A stretch of 64,000 nucleotides of DNA from Pelagomonas calceolata (taxonomy: Eukaryota > Sar > Pelagophyceae > Pelagomonadales > Pelagomonadaceae), in assembly GCA_918797485.1 (NCBI GenBank), contig CAKKNE010000006.1:3286001-3350000 (forward strand), written 5' to 3'. Below the pieces are notes generated by a model. The model was not told the origin of the DNA and searched no databases. It was given only the letters and a program-made list of their open reading frames with translations. Positions 10,501 through 18,906 of the stretch are shown here, piece by piece. Each line of letters opens with the position of its first letter. The first letter of the stretch is position 1. A program made the translations under genes and the position numbers.

Positions 10501-11341
10501 GCTTCGACTGGGACGACTACCTGGCGGCGCGGGAGCACTTCTCCACGATAGCCACGAAGCAAGCGAACGCGGCCTCCTTCGCCGCGAAGAACGACTACGC
10601 GCCGCTGGGACCGGGCGCCGCGGGGAAGAACGGCGTGATTGCGAACACCGGGAACATCACCGCGGCAGAGCTCGCGCTGCAGGACGGGGGAACGACCCCC
10701 CCCAACAAGTACAGCTACAACATCACGGACATGGACAAGCGGTGCATCTACCGCATGGAACCGGAGCCGTCGGCCGCGCCGACGCCCAAGCCGTCCATCC
10801 CGCCGGGCGTGGCGGCGCCGACGCTCGCGCCGACGGTCACGCAGGCCGTCGTCGAGGTCTCGGCCGCGGTCGTGCTCACGGGCATCGACCCCACCGACTT
10901 CAACTCCGACCCGCAGCAGGTCGAGGCCTTCGCGCAAACGATCCTCGCGACCCTGCCCGCGGAGCTCGCGGGCGCCGAGGTCACGGACATCCGAGCCAAG
11001 TCCGCGCGTCGGCGGCGACTCCAAGCGGGCAGCGTCGAGGTCGAGTACACGATCGTCGTCCGACAGGACGCGACTACCGTGTCAGACGGCGGCCAGAGCA
11101 TCTTCAGCGACATTACGACGTCGCTTTCCGCGGCCGTGTCGAGCGGCGAGTTCCTCCAGACGCTCATCGAAGAGGCGGCCGCGGCGGGCGGGTCCGCCGC
11201 GATGGCGTTCATGACGATCGACGTCGACGTGACGGCGTCGACCGCGGCGATCAGTTCGGCGACCCTGACGCTCGTCATCACGACGCCGGCCCCCGTGGTG
11301 GCGACGCCGGCCCCCGTGGTGGCCCCGGCCGCCGCCGCCGC

Positions 11342-11372
<31 letters not shown>

Positions 11373-11507
11373 AGCGACGGCGGCCTGCTGATCATCATCA
11401 TCGTGGTCGTCGTCGTCGTCGTCATCGGCGGCGGCGCGGCGGCCTTCTTGGTGATGAAGAAGGGAGGCCGAGGCGCCGCCAAGATCGAGGCGTCCCCGCA
11501 CAACTAA
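7545..11507 (+). CDS. Mucin-like type I membrane protein with PT-rich stalks
   Basis: 1320 residues from ATG 7545, chosen because it begins a signal peptide (MKARRRSRLAALALVVGRAAAQ) and upstream codons are low-complexity. Long runs of P-T/S-x-x-P-T units, ideal for O-glycosylation, alternate with Cys modules at about 65-123 (DGDCCYEY), 427-452 (CLEKITDFCQC), 712-825 (ACCRF) and 935-1075 (SCRCVAYYG). Residues 1098-1246 (VSAAVVLTGIDP..F) look like a SEA-type fold with a basic RRRR stretch. A Gly run leads to a transmembrane helix at about 1281-1304 and a short cytoplasmic tail ending HN. Likely a cell-surface glycoprotein. Glycosyl- and sulfotransferases lie just upstream. Confidence 0.8.
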
Positions 11508-11965
11508 ACAAGCCCCCGCCCTCCCCCCGGGGCGCACCGGCCGGCCCGGGCCCCTGTTACCCCCTGACCAAACACCCCCGAGAAAAAAAAAACCGAAACC
11601 CCCAGTTGCACCGTCTAACTAGTTTCACGCTACTAGCTACATCGATCAAGCTTGCTGTCTCCTCGGTGCATAGAACGACTGCGCGCCAGCGTTTGGACTG
11701 CCCCGACGTCGCGTAGTGGAAGTCTTGAATGACACTTGGTGCGGGCAGCCAGGTCGGCTTCCATGTCCTAAGACTCCTAGTTCTAGTGTCTTTACGGGCC
11801 GCTAGCCACGAGCACGCGCGGCGCGGAGCCCTGGAAGCCGCGGTAGGGGCGGTAGCTCCTCAAACTGCAGCTGAAAGAGGCTTGCGATTAAGCAGCAGTT
11901 TTGTCTTGTCGCACGCCGACGGGAAAGGAGTCGCCTGGGGCGCGGACACCGCCTCGTCTGGGACC
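11508..11965. other. Intergenic and probable 5' leader with R1
   Basis: No supported gene. It contains an R1 copy at 11783-11806 followed by CGGCGCGGAGCCCTGGAAG, also found beside the R1 copy at 18621. The frame of the next gene is open upstream to 11729, but the R1 copy and lack of plausible protein argue for a start at 11966. Confidence 0.55.
11783..11806 (+). repeat. R1 intergenic motif
   Basis: CTAGTGTCTTTACGGGCCGCTAGC apart from one inserted T and A-to-G change relative to the core; 160 bp upstream of ATG 11966. Confidence 0.75.
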
Positions 11966-13240
11966 ATGAAGCGCCTCCTCCTCGTCGTGGTCGGCGGCAG
12001 CGCCCTCGTCGCGCGACGCCCGACGACGATGCGCGCGATGCAACCAGAGGCGCGCGCCCTTCGGACGAGGATCAAGACCCAAACTAAAATAAAACGGACG
12101 CTCGTGACGTTAGGAAGGGTCGCGCTGCCGTCCATGATCGCCACGGGCCTCGGCTTTGAGTACTACGACAATTTAAGCAGCTTCATCCAGGCGAACTGGT
12201 TGGATGCGAACTCCATTAAATTCTTGAGCAGCGACGAGATTCAATTTTTGCCGTCCTTTTTAACGGTGATCTCGTTATTATTTTCCATATTGGCGGGGAG
12301 CGCGTACTCGAGCCTCTACGCGCAGCAGGAAGCTATCTACTTCGCTCTGTATGCCGAGGTCTCGGAAGCGAAGTCCCTGCTGGAGCAGATGGCGCTGGTC
12401 TGCGCCGGCCGGCCCTTTTATAGGGACGCGCTGCGGGCGATGCGCGCCTACGTGAAGCAGGATCTGAGGAGACTGGACGTCGCGCCCGCGGATTTGATGG
12501 CGCGGCCGCCGAACGAGGACCCCCTCGAGGCCATCATGTACCTCACTTCTGTTGGGGTCCCGTCCGTCGTCTACGAGACGGTGCGCGACCTGCGGCAGGC
12601 GCGGGGGAGGAGGTTGGGGGCGATGCAGCGGAAATTTCCCCGGCTCGGCATCTTCCTCCTCTATTTACTAGCGCTGCTGGAGCTGGCGGCGTTCCCGCTC
12701 CTGGGCGCGGGGACAACCATCTCAGCGCCCTCGACGATCTTACTGGTCCAGGGCGCGCTGTTCGGGGGGTCAGCGCCTGTGTGGAAATCAACCAGTGTGT
12801 CGGGTGCTCATTTCTCGGTGATGACGCGGCCGTGTTGGCTCCGTCGAGCGGTGAGGAAGGGCATCGCCACGCCATCGAGCAAGCGTCGCGTCTATGGCGT
12901 GGAGGACGACGCGACGATCAAACGCGACGTAAAATTTTGATTTCCACACAGGTTGTGCGGCGCCACCACGTTGGTGTTACGCATCATCCAGGAGCTCTGG
13001 CGCACGTCGGGCGGCGCCTTCAACGTCGACGACGTGTTGCAGACCATGGTGCGGGGGCTGGCGGACGAGCTCGACGGCCGGGCGGAGCGCCTCTCGGAGG
13101 ACGCCTTTCCGGCGCCCGACGCCGCTCGGGGCCTGACGCCGGAGCAGCAGCGCGCCTTCGAGGCGCTCGACGCGGCGGACGCGGCGGCGCCGCGGAGGCG
13201 GTGGTGGCGGCGCGGAGGCGGTGGTAACGGCGGAAGTTAA
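11966..13240 (+). CDS. DUF4239/bestrophin-like membrane protein, split by an introner
   Basis: Exons 11966-12768 and 12952-13240, 363 residues. The introner interval 12769-12951 is removed at phase 2, giving ALFGG-LCGATTLVLRII. The N-terminus (MKRLLLVVVGGSALVARRP) could target the ER or plastid. Hydrophobic segments near residues 48-60, 95-115 (FLPSFLTVISLLFSILAGSAY), 225-245 (LGIFLLYLLALLELAAFP) and at the splice junction suggest four membrane helices. The pattern, with a short helix pair, a long soluble loop and another pair, resembles the DUF4239 bestrophin-like family; this is a medium-strength call. The tail is Ala/Arg/Gly-rich. Its stop lies 14 bp from the stop of the next, convergent gene. 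Confidence 0.6.
12777..12951 (+). mobile_element. Introner IE-2
   Basis: 175 bp, ends CTGTGTGGAAATC and GATTTCCACACAG. The flanking 8-mers are GTCAGCGC and GTTGTGCG, so the target duplication is not recognisable beyond the leading GT; it may have diverged. The inferred intron is 12769-12951, GT-AG. The element follows the gene's orientation and carries the GGCTCCGTCGAG variant. Confidence 0.88.
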
Positions 13241-13254
13241 CTTGAAGTCATAAA

Positions 13255-15360
13255 TTATCGGTCACGGCCGCCGCCGACCCATCTCCGCGAGTCGTAGCGC
13301 GCGGCGCCCGCCTCCGCCGCGCGGCGCAGCGCCCGGGCTTCGCGGGAGACGGCTTGCGCGTCGGGCCAGGCGCGGCCAGCCATTGCCGCGACGTCGGCGG
13401 CGGAACGGAAGGCGCGGAGCGCGTCGAGCGCGTCGGCGGCGAGGCCCGCGGCTTCGGCCGCCGCGGGCGACGCGCCGAGGCCCTCGCGGGCCAGCGCCTG
13501 TGTGGAAATCAACCGGTGCGTCGGGTGCTACGCGAACGCGCCGTAAAATTTGAATTCCACGCGGGCCAGCGCGTCGCGCCACGCCAGCGCGTGGAAGAGG
13601 GCCAGGCCGTGCGGCGTGCCCCGCGCGCCGAGCGTCGCGCGGGGCAGCACGAGGCGCTCCCGGGCCGCGCGGCCCGCGGCCGCGGCCGCGAGCCCCGCCG
13701 CGCGCCGCGACGACGCGGCGCGCGGGAGCGCCGCCGCGAGCGCCGCCGCGACGTCGCCGGCCTCGAGCAGGTCGTCGACGCCGTCCAGGGCCTCCGCCGC
13801 GGCGTCCGCCTCCGCGCGGTCGGAGACGAAGCCGTGCTGCGCGCGCAAATATGCGTCGCGCCGCGCGACGGAGCACTCGGGCTGGACGTACGACACCGTG
13901 AGCGGGGCGCCCGCCTCCACTTTCCGCTGCGTCCAGACCTCGGCGAGGCCCCCGGCCGTCGTCAGCGCGACGCACGAGGGTTGCGGCGAGTCGTTCAGCA
14001 AACTCCTCAACCGGTAGAGGCCGGACTCGAAGGCGTTGAACTGCCACTTCTGCTCCAGCGTCGCGCCGTGCAGCTGCTCGATATGTAACGACGGGAGCGC
14101 CGCCGTGGGGTCCGCGATCGTCGCCTGCGCCTCGCGTGATAGGAGAGGCGCCTCGAGGAGCAGCAGCGTGCCGGCGTCGAGGTCGCGGGCCGCGGCGAGG
14201 CCGCGGCCGCCGCCCGTGGCCGGCGCGCTCACGAGGCGCAGCGCGGGGTGCGCGTAGAGGGGCGCGTAGCCGGGCGCGAAGGCCGCTAGGCGCGCGCAGG
14301 CGACGGCGGACGGCACGGGCACGGGCAGGGGCTCCGGCGGCGGCGCGGGCGGCGGCGGCGGCGGCGCGACGCCGTCGTCGTCCGACGACGAGCCGCCGAA
14401 GAGCGCCTCCGCCGCGGTCGCGCGGGCGAGGCCGACGCAGAAGCCGCAGCCCGCGGGCGGCACGCGCTCGGACAGCGCGCGCTCGACGGCCGCGGACGCG
14501 TGGTCGAGGCTCCAGGCGACGAGGACCAGCCGGTCCGTGGCCGCGACCAGCCGCGCGGCGACCTGGGGCCCGACGACGTCGGCCGGGTCGATCAAATTCG
14601 TCGCCGCGCCGCCCTGCGCGAAGGCCCGCGGCGCGGCGCCGGCGAGCGCCCCGAGCGCCGGCGCGTTATCTGCGGGCCCGACCCAGGCGAAGGCCGACTT
14701 CGCCCCGAAGCGCACGACGAGGCCCGATACGTTCGCGTCGTCCTCGTCGCGCACGGAAAAGCGTCGCTCCTCGAAACCTGGAGACGGCGCCATATCAAAG
14801 CTCTGCACCGTCCACGGGATTTTGATGATGGACGTGGACCGCAGCTCGACCTCGTCGAAGGCCTCCACGTAATTCGTGCGCTCGAAGCCGAGGGACGCGA
14901 AGAGTTTTAGGGAGGCGGCGTTCTCGGAGGCGATCTTCGCGACGAACGTCTCGAGATGGAGCGCCTCGCGGCCGTAGCGCAGCAGCAGCCGCACGGCCTC
15001 GCCCCCGAAACCGCGGCGCCGCCGTTCCGGAACCATGACGTCGACCTCGGCCGCGAGCGGCTCGTCGGGGACGGTCAGGAACGCGTTCACGTCGCCGACC
15101 ATCGCATTCGTGGGGAAGCGGTCGTCGCCATTCTTGAAGCACTGCGCCCGGTCCAAAACGATGAACGTGAGCTTCTTGGCGTCGTCGCGCCAGCTCTTCT
15201 GGTTCTCGACTTCCTCGTCGAGCGTCAGGCGCTCGCTCGCCGTCAGGGCCAGCAGGTCGTCGTCCTGCATCCAGGCGTGGTAGCGTTTTACGTACTTTTC
15301 CTTGTAGGGCACGAGGACGCAGCGTCTTCCTACGAGCACGGTGTCCTCGTTGAGGCGCAT
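13255..15360 (-). CDS. NAT9-like acetyltransferase / PAC4-like / SET-domain fusion
   Basis: Exons 15360-13573 and 13497-13255, 676 residues if the 75-nt introner intron is spliced GC-AG. Residues 1-195 are a GNAT acetyltransferase of the NAT9 type (VLVPYKEKYVKRYHAWM, RRRGFGGEAVRLLLRY, ENAASLKLFASLGF). Residues about 210-300 resemble the proteasome assembly chaperone PSMG4/PAC4 (KSAFAWVGP..., LVLVAWSLDHAS). Residues about 370-510 resemble a SET methyltransferase (GRGLAAARDLDAGTLLLLE, FNAFESGLYRLRSLLNDS, GAPLTVSYV), but the usual NHSC is NDSP and the post-SET Cys are missing. A helical tail follows. There is no stop between the parts. Introner loss restores WRDALAREGLG. Confidence 0.7.
13498..13564 (+). 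mobile_element. Introner IE-3, short deleted copy
   Basis: Only 67 bp. The left end CTGTGTGGAAATCAACC is intact and the right end GAATTCCACGCGG is decayed. Target duplication GCCAGCGC is exact (13490-13497, 13565-13572). The host gene runs on the minus strand, so the element is reversed relative to transcription. On that strand the target reads GCGCTGGC, giving a 75-nt GC-AG intron (13572-13498). A 63-nt GT-AG option (13560-13498) would leave four duplicated residues (ALAR). Confidence 0.85.
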
Positions 15361-15748
15361 GGTTGCTTTTGTGTGCGCTGCGCGAGCTCTCGCGTCGCTG
15401 GGAGCACTGCTGCCTCGCTGGTAGGACGCTCTCCGTAGGGCAAACGGTGCGCGGCTCTTTTTTTGCGAGAACTGCTTCGACCCTCACGCGAGCGGAACTC
15501 AAGCGATCCCTCCGCTGCAAAGCACGACAATGTGAGGGCGTCTATGGCCTTTGTCGAGGCACGCTCGTGGTATCGTACCTAGGTATACCGATACCGATAT
15601 CAGTATCCCTACGGTATCTCTAGGCTCTATCTCTACTAGTAGGCTCTATCTCTAGGCTAGTCGGGAGGGGTACGGGGAACCCCGCGCGTCGTGACTAGCC
15701 TGAGCCTGAGTCAGATTCCTACCTCGAGCGTCCAGTGCCGCTACGTTG
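15361..15748. other. Upstream region with short tandem repeats and R2
   Basis: No gene seen. It has GGTATACCGATACC and two TAGGCTCTATCTCTA units (about 15621-15656), then an R2 copy at 15663-15709. Confidence 0.55.
15663..15709 (+). repeat. R2 repeat, copy 2
   Basis: GGGAGGGGTACGGGGAACCC, then CGCGCGTCGTGACTAGCCTG and AGCCTGA. It has diverged from the other two copies in the middle. A partial CTAG motif (GGCTAGTC) precedes it rather than a full R1. Confidence 0.7.
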
Positions 15749-16011
15749 TTAAGCGTGATGGCGGGGTGGAAGAAGAGAGGCATAAGCCGCGACGGACTCG
15801 TCCTCAGACGCAGTCTCGGCGTCGAAGTAGTCGTCGGGGAGCGTCTCGAAGCGCTCGTCGTCCGCCAGCTTCGAGAAGATCATGCAGAAGTCGTCGGCCG
15901 TGATGGCCGCGTCGATGAGGTCGAAGTGGAGCACGGCCTTGAGCTCGCGGTACGTGAGCGCGAGGAGGTCGTCGGCGGTGCGGAACGGGGCGCGCGGGTC
16001 GTTCTGGTTCG
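15749..16011 (-). pseudogene. Orphan exon or gene fragment, acidic helical protein
   Basis: Open minus-strand frame without an ATG at its start; an in-frame TAG lies just upstream and a possible acceptor AG (CATAG) abuts it. It reads FRTADDLLALTYRELKAVLH, then FDLIDAAITADDFCMIFSKL and an acidic tail. The composition is protein-like, but no family is recognised and no upstream exon is found. It may be the last exon of a lost gene. Codon choice resembles its neighbours. Confidence 0.35.
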
Positions 16012-16141
16012 CCTATGCTGAGGCGGCGACGCCGTTGGCGCGGGCGCGGCCGCTGGGCGTCGAGGCGGCGCCGTTGCTCACTACGGACGTGTAATGTTGT
16101 TGTTTGCTGTGTCTCCTGCTTGTGTTCCAGGGGTCGCGGCG

Positions 16142-16474
16142 ATGGCGTGGGGGGGGGCTCACTTTCTTGTTCTTGGCGTGACGCGCGTCGCCGATTCGCG
16201 CGTCGATTCGTCGTTGGCGGACGCGGGCCGCGTCTTTCACAATAGCATACTTCCTAAGCATAACCGCCTCGGCAACGCCTGGGACTACATGAGAGTGTTC
16301 GCGAAGAAGGGCGACGACGGGACCGCCGCGTCGCGCATCGCGGCGGACCTCGCCAAGGCGCTCGCGCCGGCCGGTGGGGACAAGGTCGCGACCGCGGACC
16401 TCTGGGACGAGCACTTCGAGAAGGTGTACCTTCTTGCCGATGCCGTCATGGACCGCGTCGTCGCCGAGGCGTGA
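16142..16474 (+). CDS. Small hypothetical protein, possible member of a degenerate repeat family
   Basis: About 110 residues from the ATG at 16142 (a longer frame starts at 16094 across a CAG acceptor-like site). It contains GRVFHNSILPKHNRLGNAWD, YMRVFAKKGDDG and LWDEHFEKVYLLADAVMDRV, which look like real helices. Parts of its DNA recur in decayed form at 1288-1376 and 17073-17153, so it may be an intact relic of a repeat family. No function is recognised. The opposite strand is also open, but is Arg/Val-rich and less convincing. Confidence 0.4.
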   Translation: MAWGGAHFLVLGVTRVADSRVDSSLADAGRVFHNSILPKHNRLGNAWDYMRVFAKKGDDGTAASRIAADLAKALAPAGGDKVATADLWDEHFEKVYLLADAVMDRVVAEA

Positions 16475-16571
16475 ATGCATCGCTTCTGGAGGGGTTAAGA
16501 GGCGCTTGCTTGTACTACGAGTACCCTGGAGGGGGGACAGCGCGTCGCCGACGTCATCGGGTGGCTGCTTT

Positions 16572-16594
16572 CTAGTGTCTTACAGACAGCTAGC
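16572..16594 (+). repeat. R1 intergenic motif
   Basis: CTAGTGTCTTACAGACAGCTAG plus C, one of the closest copies to the core. It lies 98 bp after the small ORF at 16142-16474, so here it is downstream rather than upstream of a gene. Confidence 0.75.
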
Positions 16595-16734
16595 TAATTT
16601 TCAGCACAGCACGGAGGACGAAACGGCCCACGCGGGGTATAACATACTAAGACATCAGAAACGATTAACAGAAAATACACGCCTTTAAAATCTCGCGACA
16701 CAGCGACTAGAGACACCTGAAATCTAAAAAGTGA

Positions 16735-16971
16735 CATCTGAAAGTCAAAGCCATCGCGGCGCGCGTCGACGCGGCGGACTATGAGCGGCTGTTGGGCGAC
16801 CGGCTCCGCGCCGAGGGCTTCGCCGCGCCCCGGAAGAAACGCAGCCGTGCCTCGTCCGGCGACGACGACGCGGCGTTGTACATGTACGTACGAGGAGCGG
16901 AGTTGCCCGCGCGGAAGCGCAGCACGCGCGACGCGGCGAAGAAAGCTAGCTCCAAATGGATCGGCGCCTGA
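16735..16971 (+). pseudogene. Orphan frame, basic protein fragment
   Basis: Open for about 78 codons after a TGA, with no early ATG: KVKAIAARVDAADYERLLGD, then LRAEGFAAPRKKRSRASS and a basic tail ending KASSKWIGA and TGA. It reads like the C-terminal part of a lost gene or an exon whose upstream part is not recognised. Confidence 0.35.
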
Positions 16972-17452
16972 GCGGTCCGAGCGGACGTCCACGCGACAGC
17001 TTCCCCCGCCATCATGATGGTGGCGTCGACGTCAGTATCAAATAATTAAATTTTTTGGCCAGTACGTGACCCATGTTGTTTGCTGTCTCTCACTGTTGTT
17101 CTTCACCGCGCGTCGCGGATTCGTCGGCGGCGTCTTTCACAATCCTACTAGACATCCTTTGTACCAGGACGAGTTTGCTGTGCTAGTCCTAAAGAACAAC
17201 GAGCTAGCGGAGTGAGACACTAGAGCTCACAAGGTCTCCTCGAGTCTAAGGAGGCCCAAAGCACCGCCCCTCTCGCACCAGTGCCGCGGTAACGCCGCCT
17301 GCGAGCCATACGCCATCGCCGCGTGAGATCACAGAGATCATACCCAGCCTCCAGCGACGACGCAGCATAAAACGCCGTCTTGAGCCGTAACTTTGCCAGA
17401 CTTCAGACCTCAGTGGCCTGCACGCAAGCGCCACCGCACGCGGGGCGCCACC
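16972..17452. other. Intergenic region with R3 and R1
   Basis: Contains a decayed R3 copy (17073-17153: TGTTGTTTGCTGT, then CGCGCGTCGC and GTCTTTCACAAT, also present around 16095-16245) and a variant R1 (17203-17223). The rest shows no gene. Confidence 0.5.
17203..17223 (-). repeat. R1 motif, variant copy
   Basis: GCTAGCGGAGTGAGACACTAG: the arms are kept, the middle has changed. It is 230 bp upstream of the small TIM start. Confidence 0.6.
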
Positions 17453-17869
17453 ATGAACCGCCTCACCGGCTTCTTCGGCGGCGGCAAGAAGTCTAATGAC
17501 GACGGCGGCATGGGCCCCGAGAAGACGGACCTGGCCGTCGGTGGGGAGAACTTCGGGGGCGGCGACTTCGGCGGCCCCGGGTCCATGGCCGCGCCGCGCG
17601 TCGGCGGCGCGCCGCCGGGCCAGGCCGCGACGCAGGCCGAGCTCCAGCGCGCCGTCGTCGCCGAGCAGCAGCGCGCGCTCGTGCAGCAGGTCATCGCGAA
17701 GCTCACCGAGGTGTCCTTCGACACGTGTCTGCAGAAGAAGCCCGACTCCACTCTCTCGGCGGGCGAGCGCGCCTGCATCCACACCGTCGTGGGCAAGTAC
17801 CTCGACACGTCGGAGTTCGTCCTCGGCCGGTCGACGAAGAAGGCGCAGCAGTCGCAGATGCTCTCTTAA
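17453..17869 (+). CDS. Small TIM chaperone, Tim13-like, with two cysteines
   Basis: 138 residues from ATG 17453 (sequence context CCACCATG). The first about 60 residues are Gly-rich (MNRLTGFFGGGKKSNDDGG). The C-terminal part matches the Tim8/Tim13 fold: helix LQRAVVAEQQRALVQQVIAK, then FDTCLQKKPDSTLSAGERAC and VVGKYLDTSEFV. Small TIMs carry members through the mitochondrial intermembrane space to inner-membrane translocases and normally have two CX3C motifs. Here each motif keeps one Cys, matching the inner pair; the outer positions are Ser and Val. The stop is 7 bp from the convergent G-patch gene, and the shared region holds TAATAAATTATC. Confidence 0.75.
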   Translation: MNRLTGFFGGGKKSNDDGGMGPEKTDLAVGGENFGGGDFGGPGSMAAPRVGGAPPGQAATQAELQRAVVAEQQRALVQQVIAKLTEVSFDTCLQKKPDSTLSAGERACIHTVVGKYLDTSEFVLGRSTKKAQQSQMLS

Positions 17870-17876
17870 TAAATTA

Positions 17877-18422
17877 TCACAAGCTTTTACGCGCCTCGCG
17901 CCGCCGCTTCTTCCGGAGCTTCCGCTCCTTGCGCTCCTCCGGCGTCTCGTCGCGCGCGCGCTTCGCGGGGACGGCCTCGGCGCGCCGGAGCTTGCCGCCG
18001 CCGCTGCGCTGCGCGCGCATGCCGAGGCGCGCGCCGCCCGTCGCCGCGAAGCACTCGTCGAGGAAATTTTGGGAGGAGTCCTTCTTCGCTGGTTTCGCCT
18101 TCTTCTTCGCCTTCTTCGCCTTCTTCGAACCGTGGCGGTCGTTCATGGCGTCGAGCGCGCCGGCGAAGGCGTCGACCCAGCCCTGGTCGCCGAACGCGGC
18201 CTTGGCCGAGCCCTTGTGCAGGCCCGCGGCGAACTGGGCCTCCACCGTCGCGTCCGCACCCAAGCCCACGTTGTCGCCGCGCTTCCGGTGCTCGACGTGG
18301 CGCTCGGCGCCCTGCTCGTGCTTGCCGAGGCCCTTGCCCTCGGTCCAGCCCATGGACGCCATGAGCTTGCGCGACACGGCGGAGTAGGCGCCGGCGGCCG
18401 GGGCGGCGGGCGGGCTCTTCAT
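17877..18422 (-). CDS. G-patch protein, PINX1/GPATCH4-like
   Basis: 181 residues from ATG 18422; the frame is open further upstream but lacks family-like sequence. The G-patch lies at residues 19-60: SRKLMASMGWTEGKGLGKHE then RKRGDNVGLGAD. A Lys/Ala-rich segment (KKAKKAKKKAKPAKK) and a basic C-terminus (RKERKLRKKRRREARKSL) follow, as in nucleolar G-patch proteins that activate DEAH helicases in ribosome assembly. PINX1 or GPATCH4 type is inferred from size and layout. Confidence 0.7.
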   Translation of the reverse strand: MKSPPAAPAAGAYSAVSRKLMASMGWTEGKGLGKHEQGAERHVEHRKRGDNVGLGADATVEAQFAAGLHKGSAKAAFGDQGWVDAFAGALDAMNDRHGSKKAKKAKKKAKPAKKDSSQNFLDECFAATGGARLGMRAQRSGGGKLRRAEAVPAKRARDETPEERKERKLRKKRRREARKSL

Positions 18423-18906
18423 TTTGGGCTCGTCCTGCTTTGCTGTCGTGCTGCAGCCTGCAGCGTTGCAGGAGCGCTGTTTAAAGCTATGCCAGCCGTT
18501 GATCCACGCGTGCCGTGGATGCTGCGGTCCTGTAGACCGGTAATTAGTTGTGTCGGGTTTCAACCGTGCGTTACACACGACAACATCGCCCGATGAATGG
18601 GCCAAGTTTGCTAGGCATCCCTAGTGTCTTACAGGCCGCTAGCGCGATTTCCTAGCGGGAGCCCTGGAAGCGTCTTCACACTAGCGCGTCCTAGCACCGT
18701 GACAGCCCACTAGTGCTAGCACCGTAACATGATAACCGTAACAATATATTCTGCAGGATAGCTCCCCCGGAACCCCCCTACGTGCTCAAAAAAATTGACA
18801 AGGCTCGCAAAAAGCTTTTCGAGGTTCGCTACGTACGGGTGCGGAGTTGCTAAAAGCCCGAAAGATCTTTTTGTCTGTCACACAAACACAGGTACATCTT
18901 ATAAAG
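18423..18906. other. Intergenic region with R1
   Basis: No gene seen. It has an R1 copy (18621-18643) followed by GCGATTTCCTAGCGGGAGCCC, a tail also found after the R1 copy at 41014. Around 18700-18735 there is ACTAGTGCTAGCACCG and a doubled CCGTAACA. Confidence 0.55.
18621..18643 (+). repeat. R1 intergenic motif, core copy
   Basis: CTAGTGTCTTACAGGCCGCT then AGC; identical to 41014-41036. About 200 bp upstream of the G-patch gene start. Confidence 0.8.

Noticed and set aside
12769-12959. A clear target duplication around IE-2
   Set aside because: Flanking 8-mers GTCAGCGC and GTTGTGCG do not match well enough; only the element ends support it.
16013-16480. 155-codon minus-strand frame opposite the small ORF
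   Set aside because: Arg/Val/His-rich, less protein-like than the plus-strand frame, and no plausible start context.
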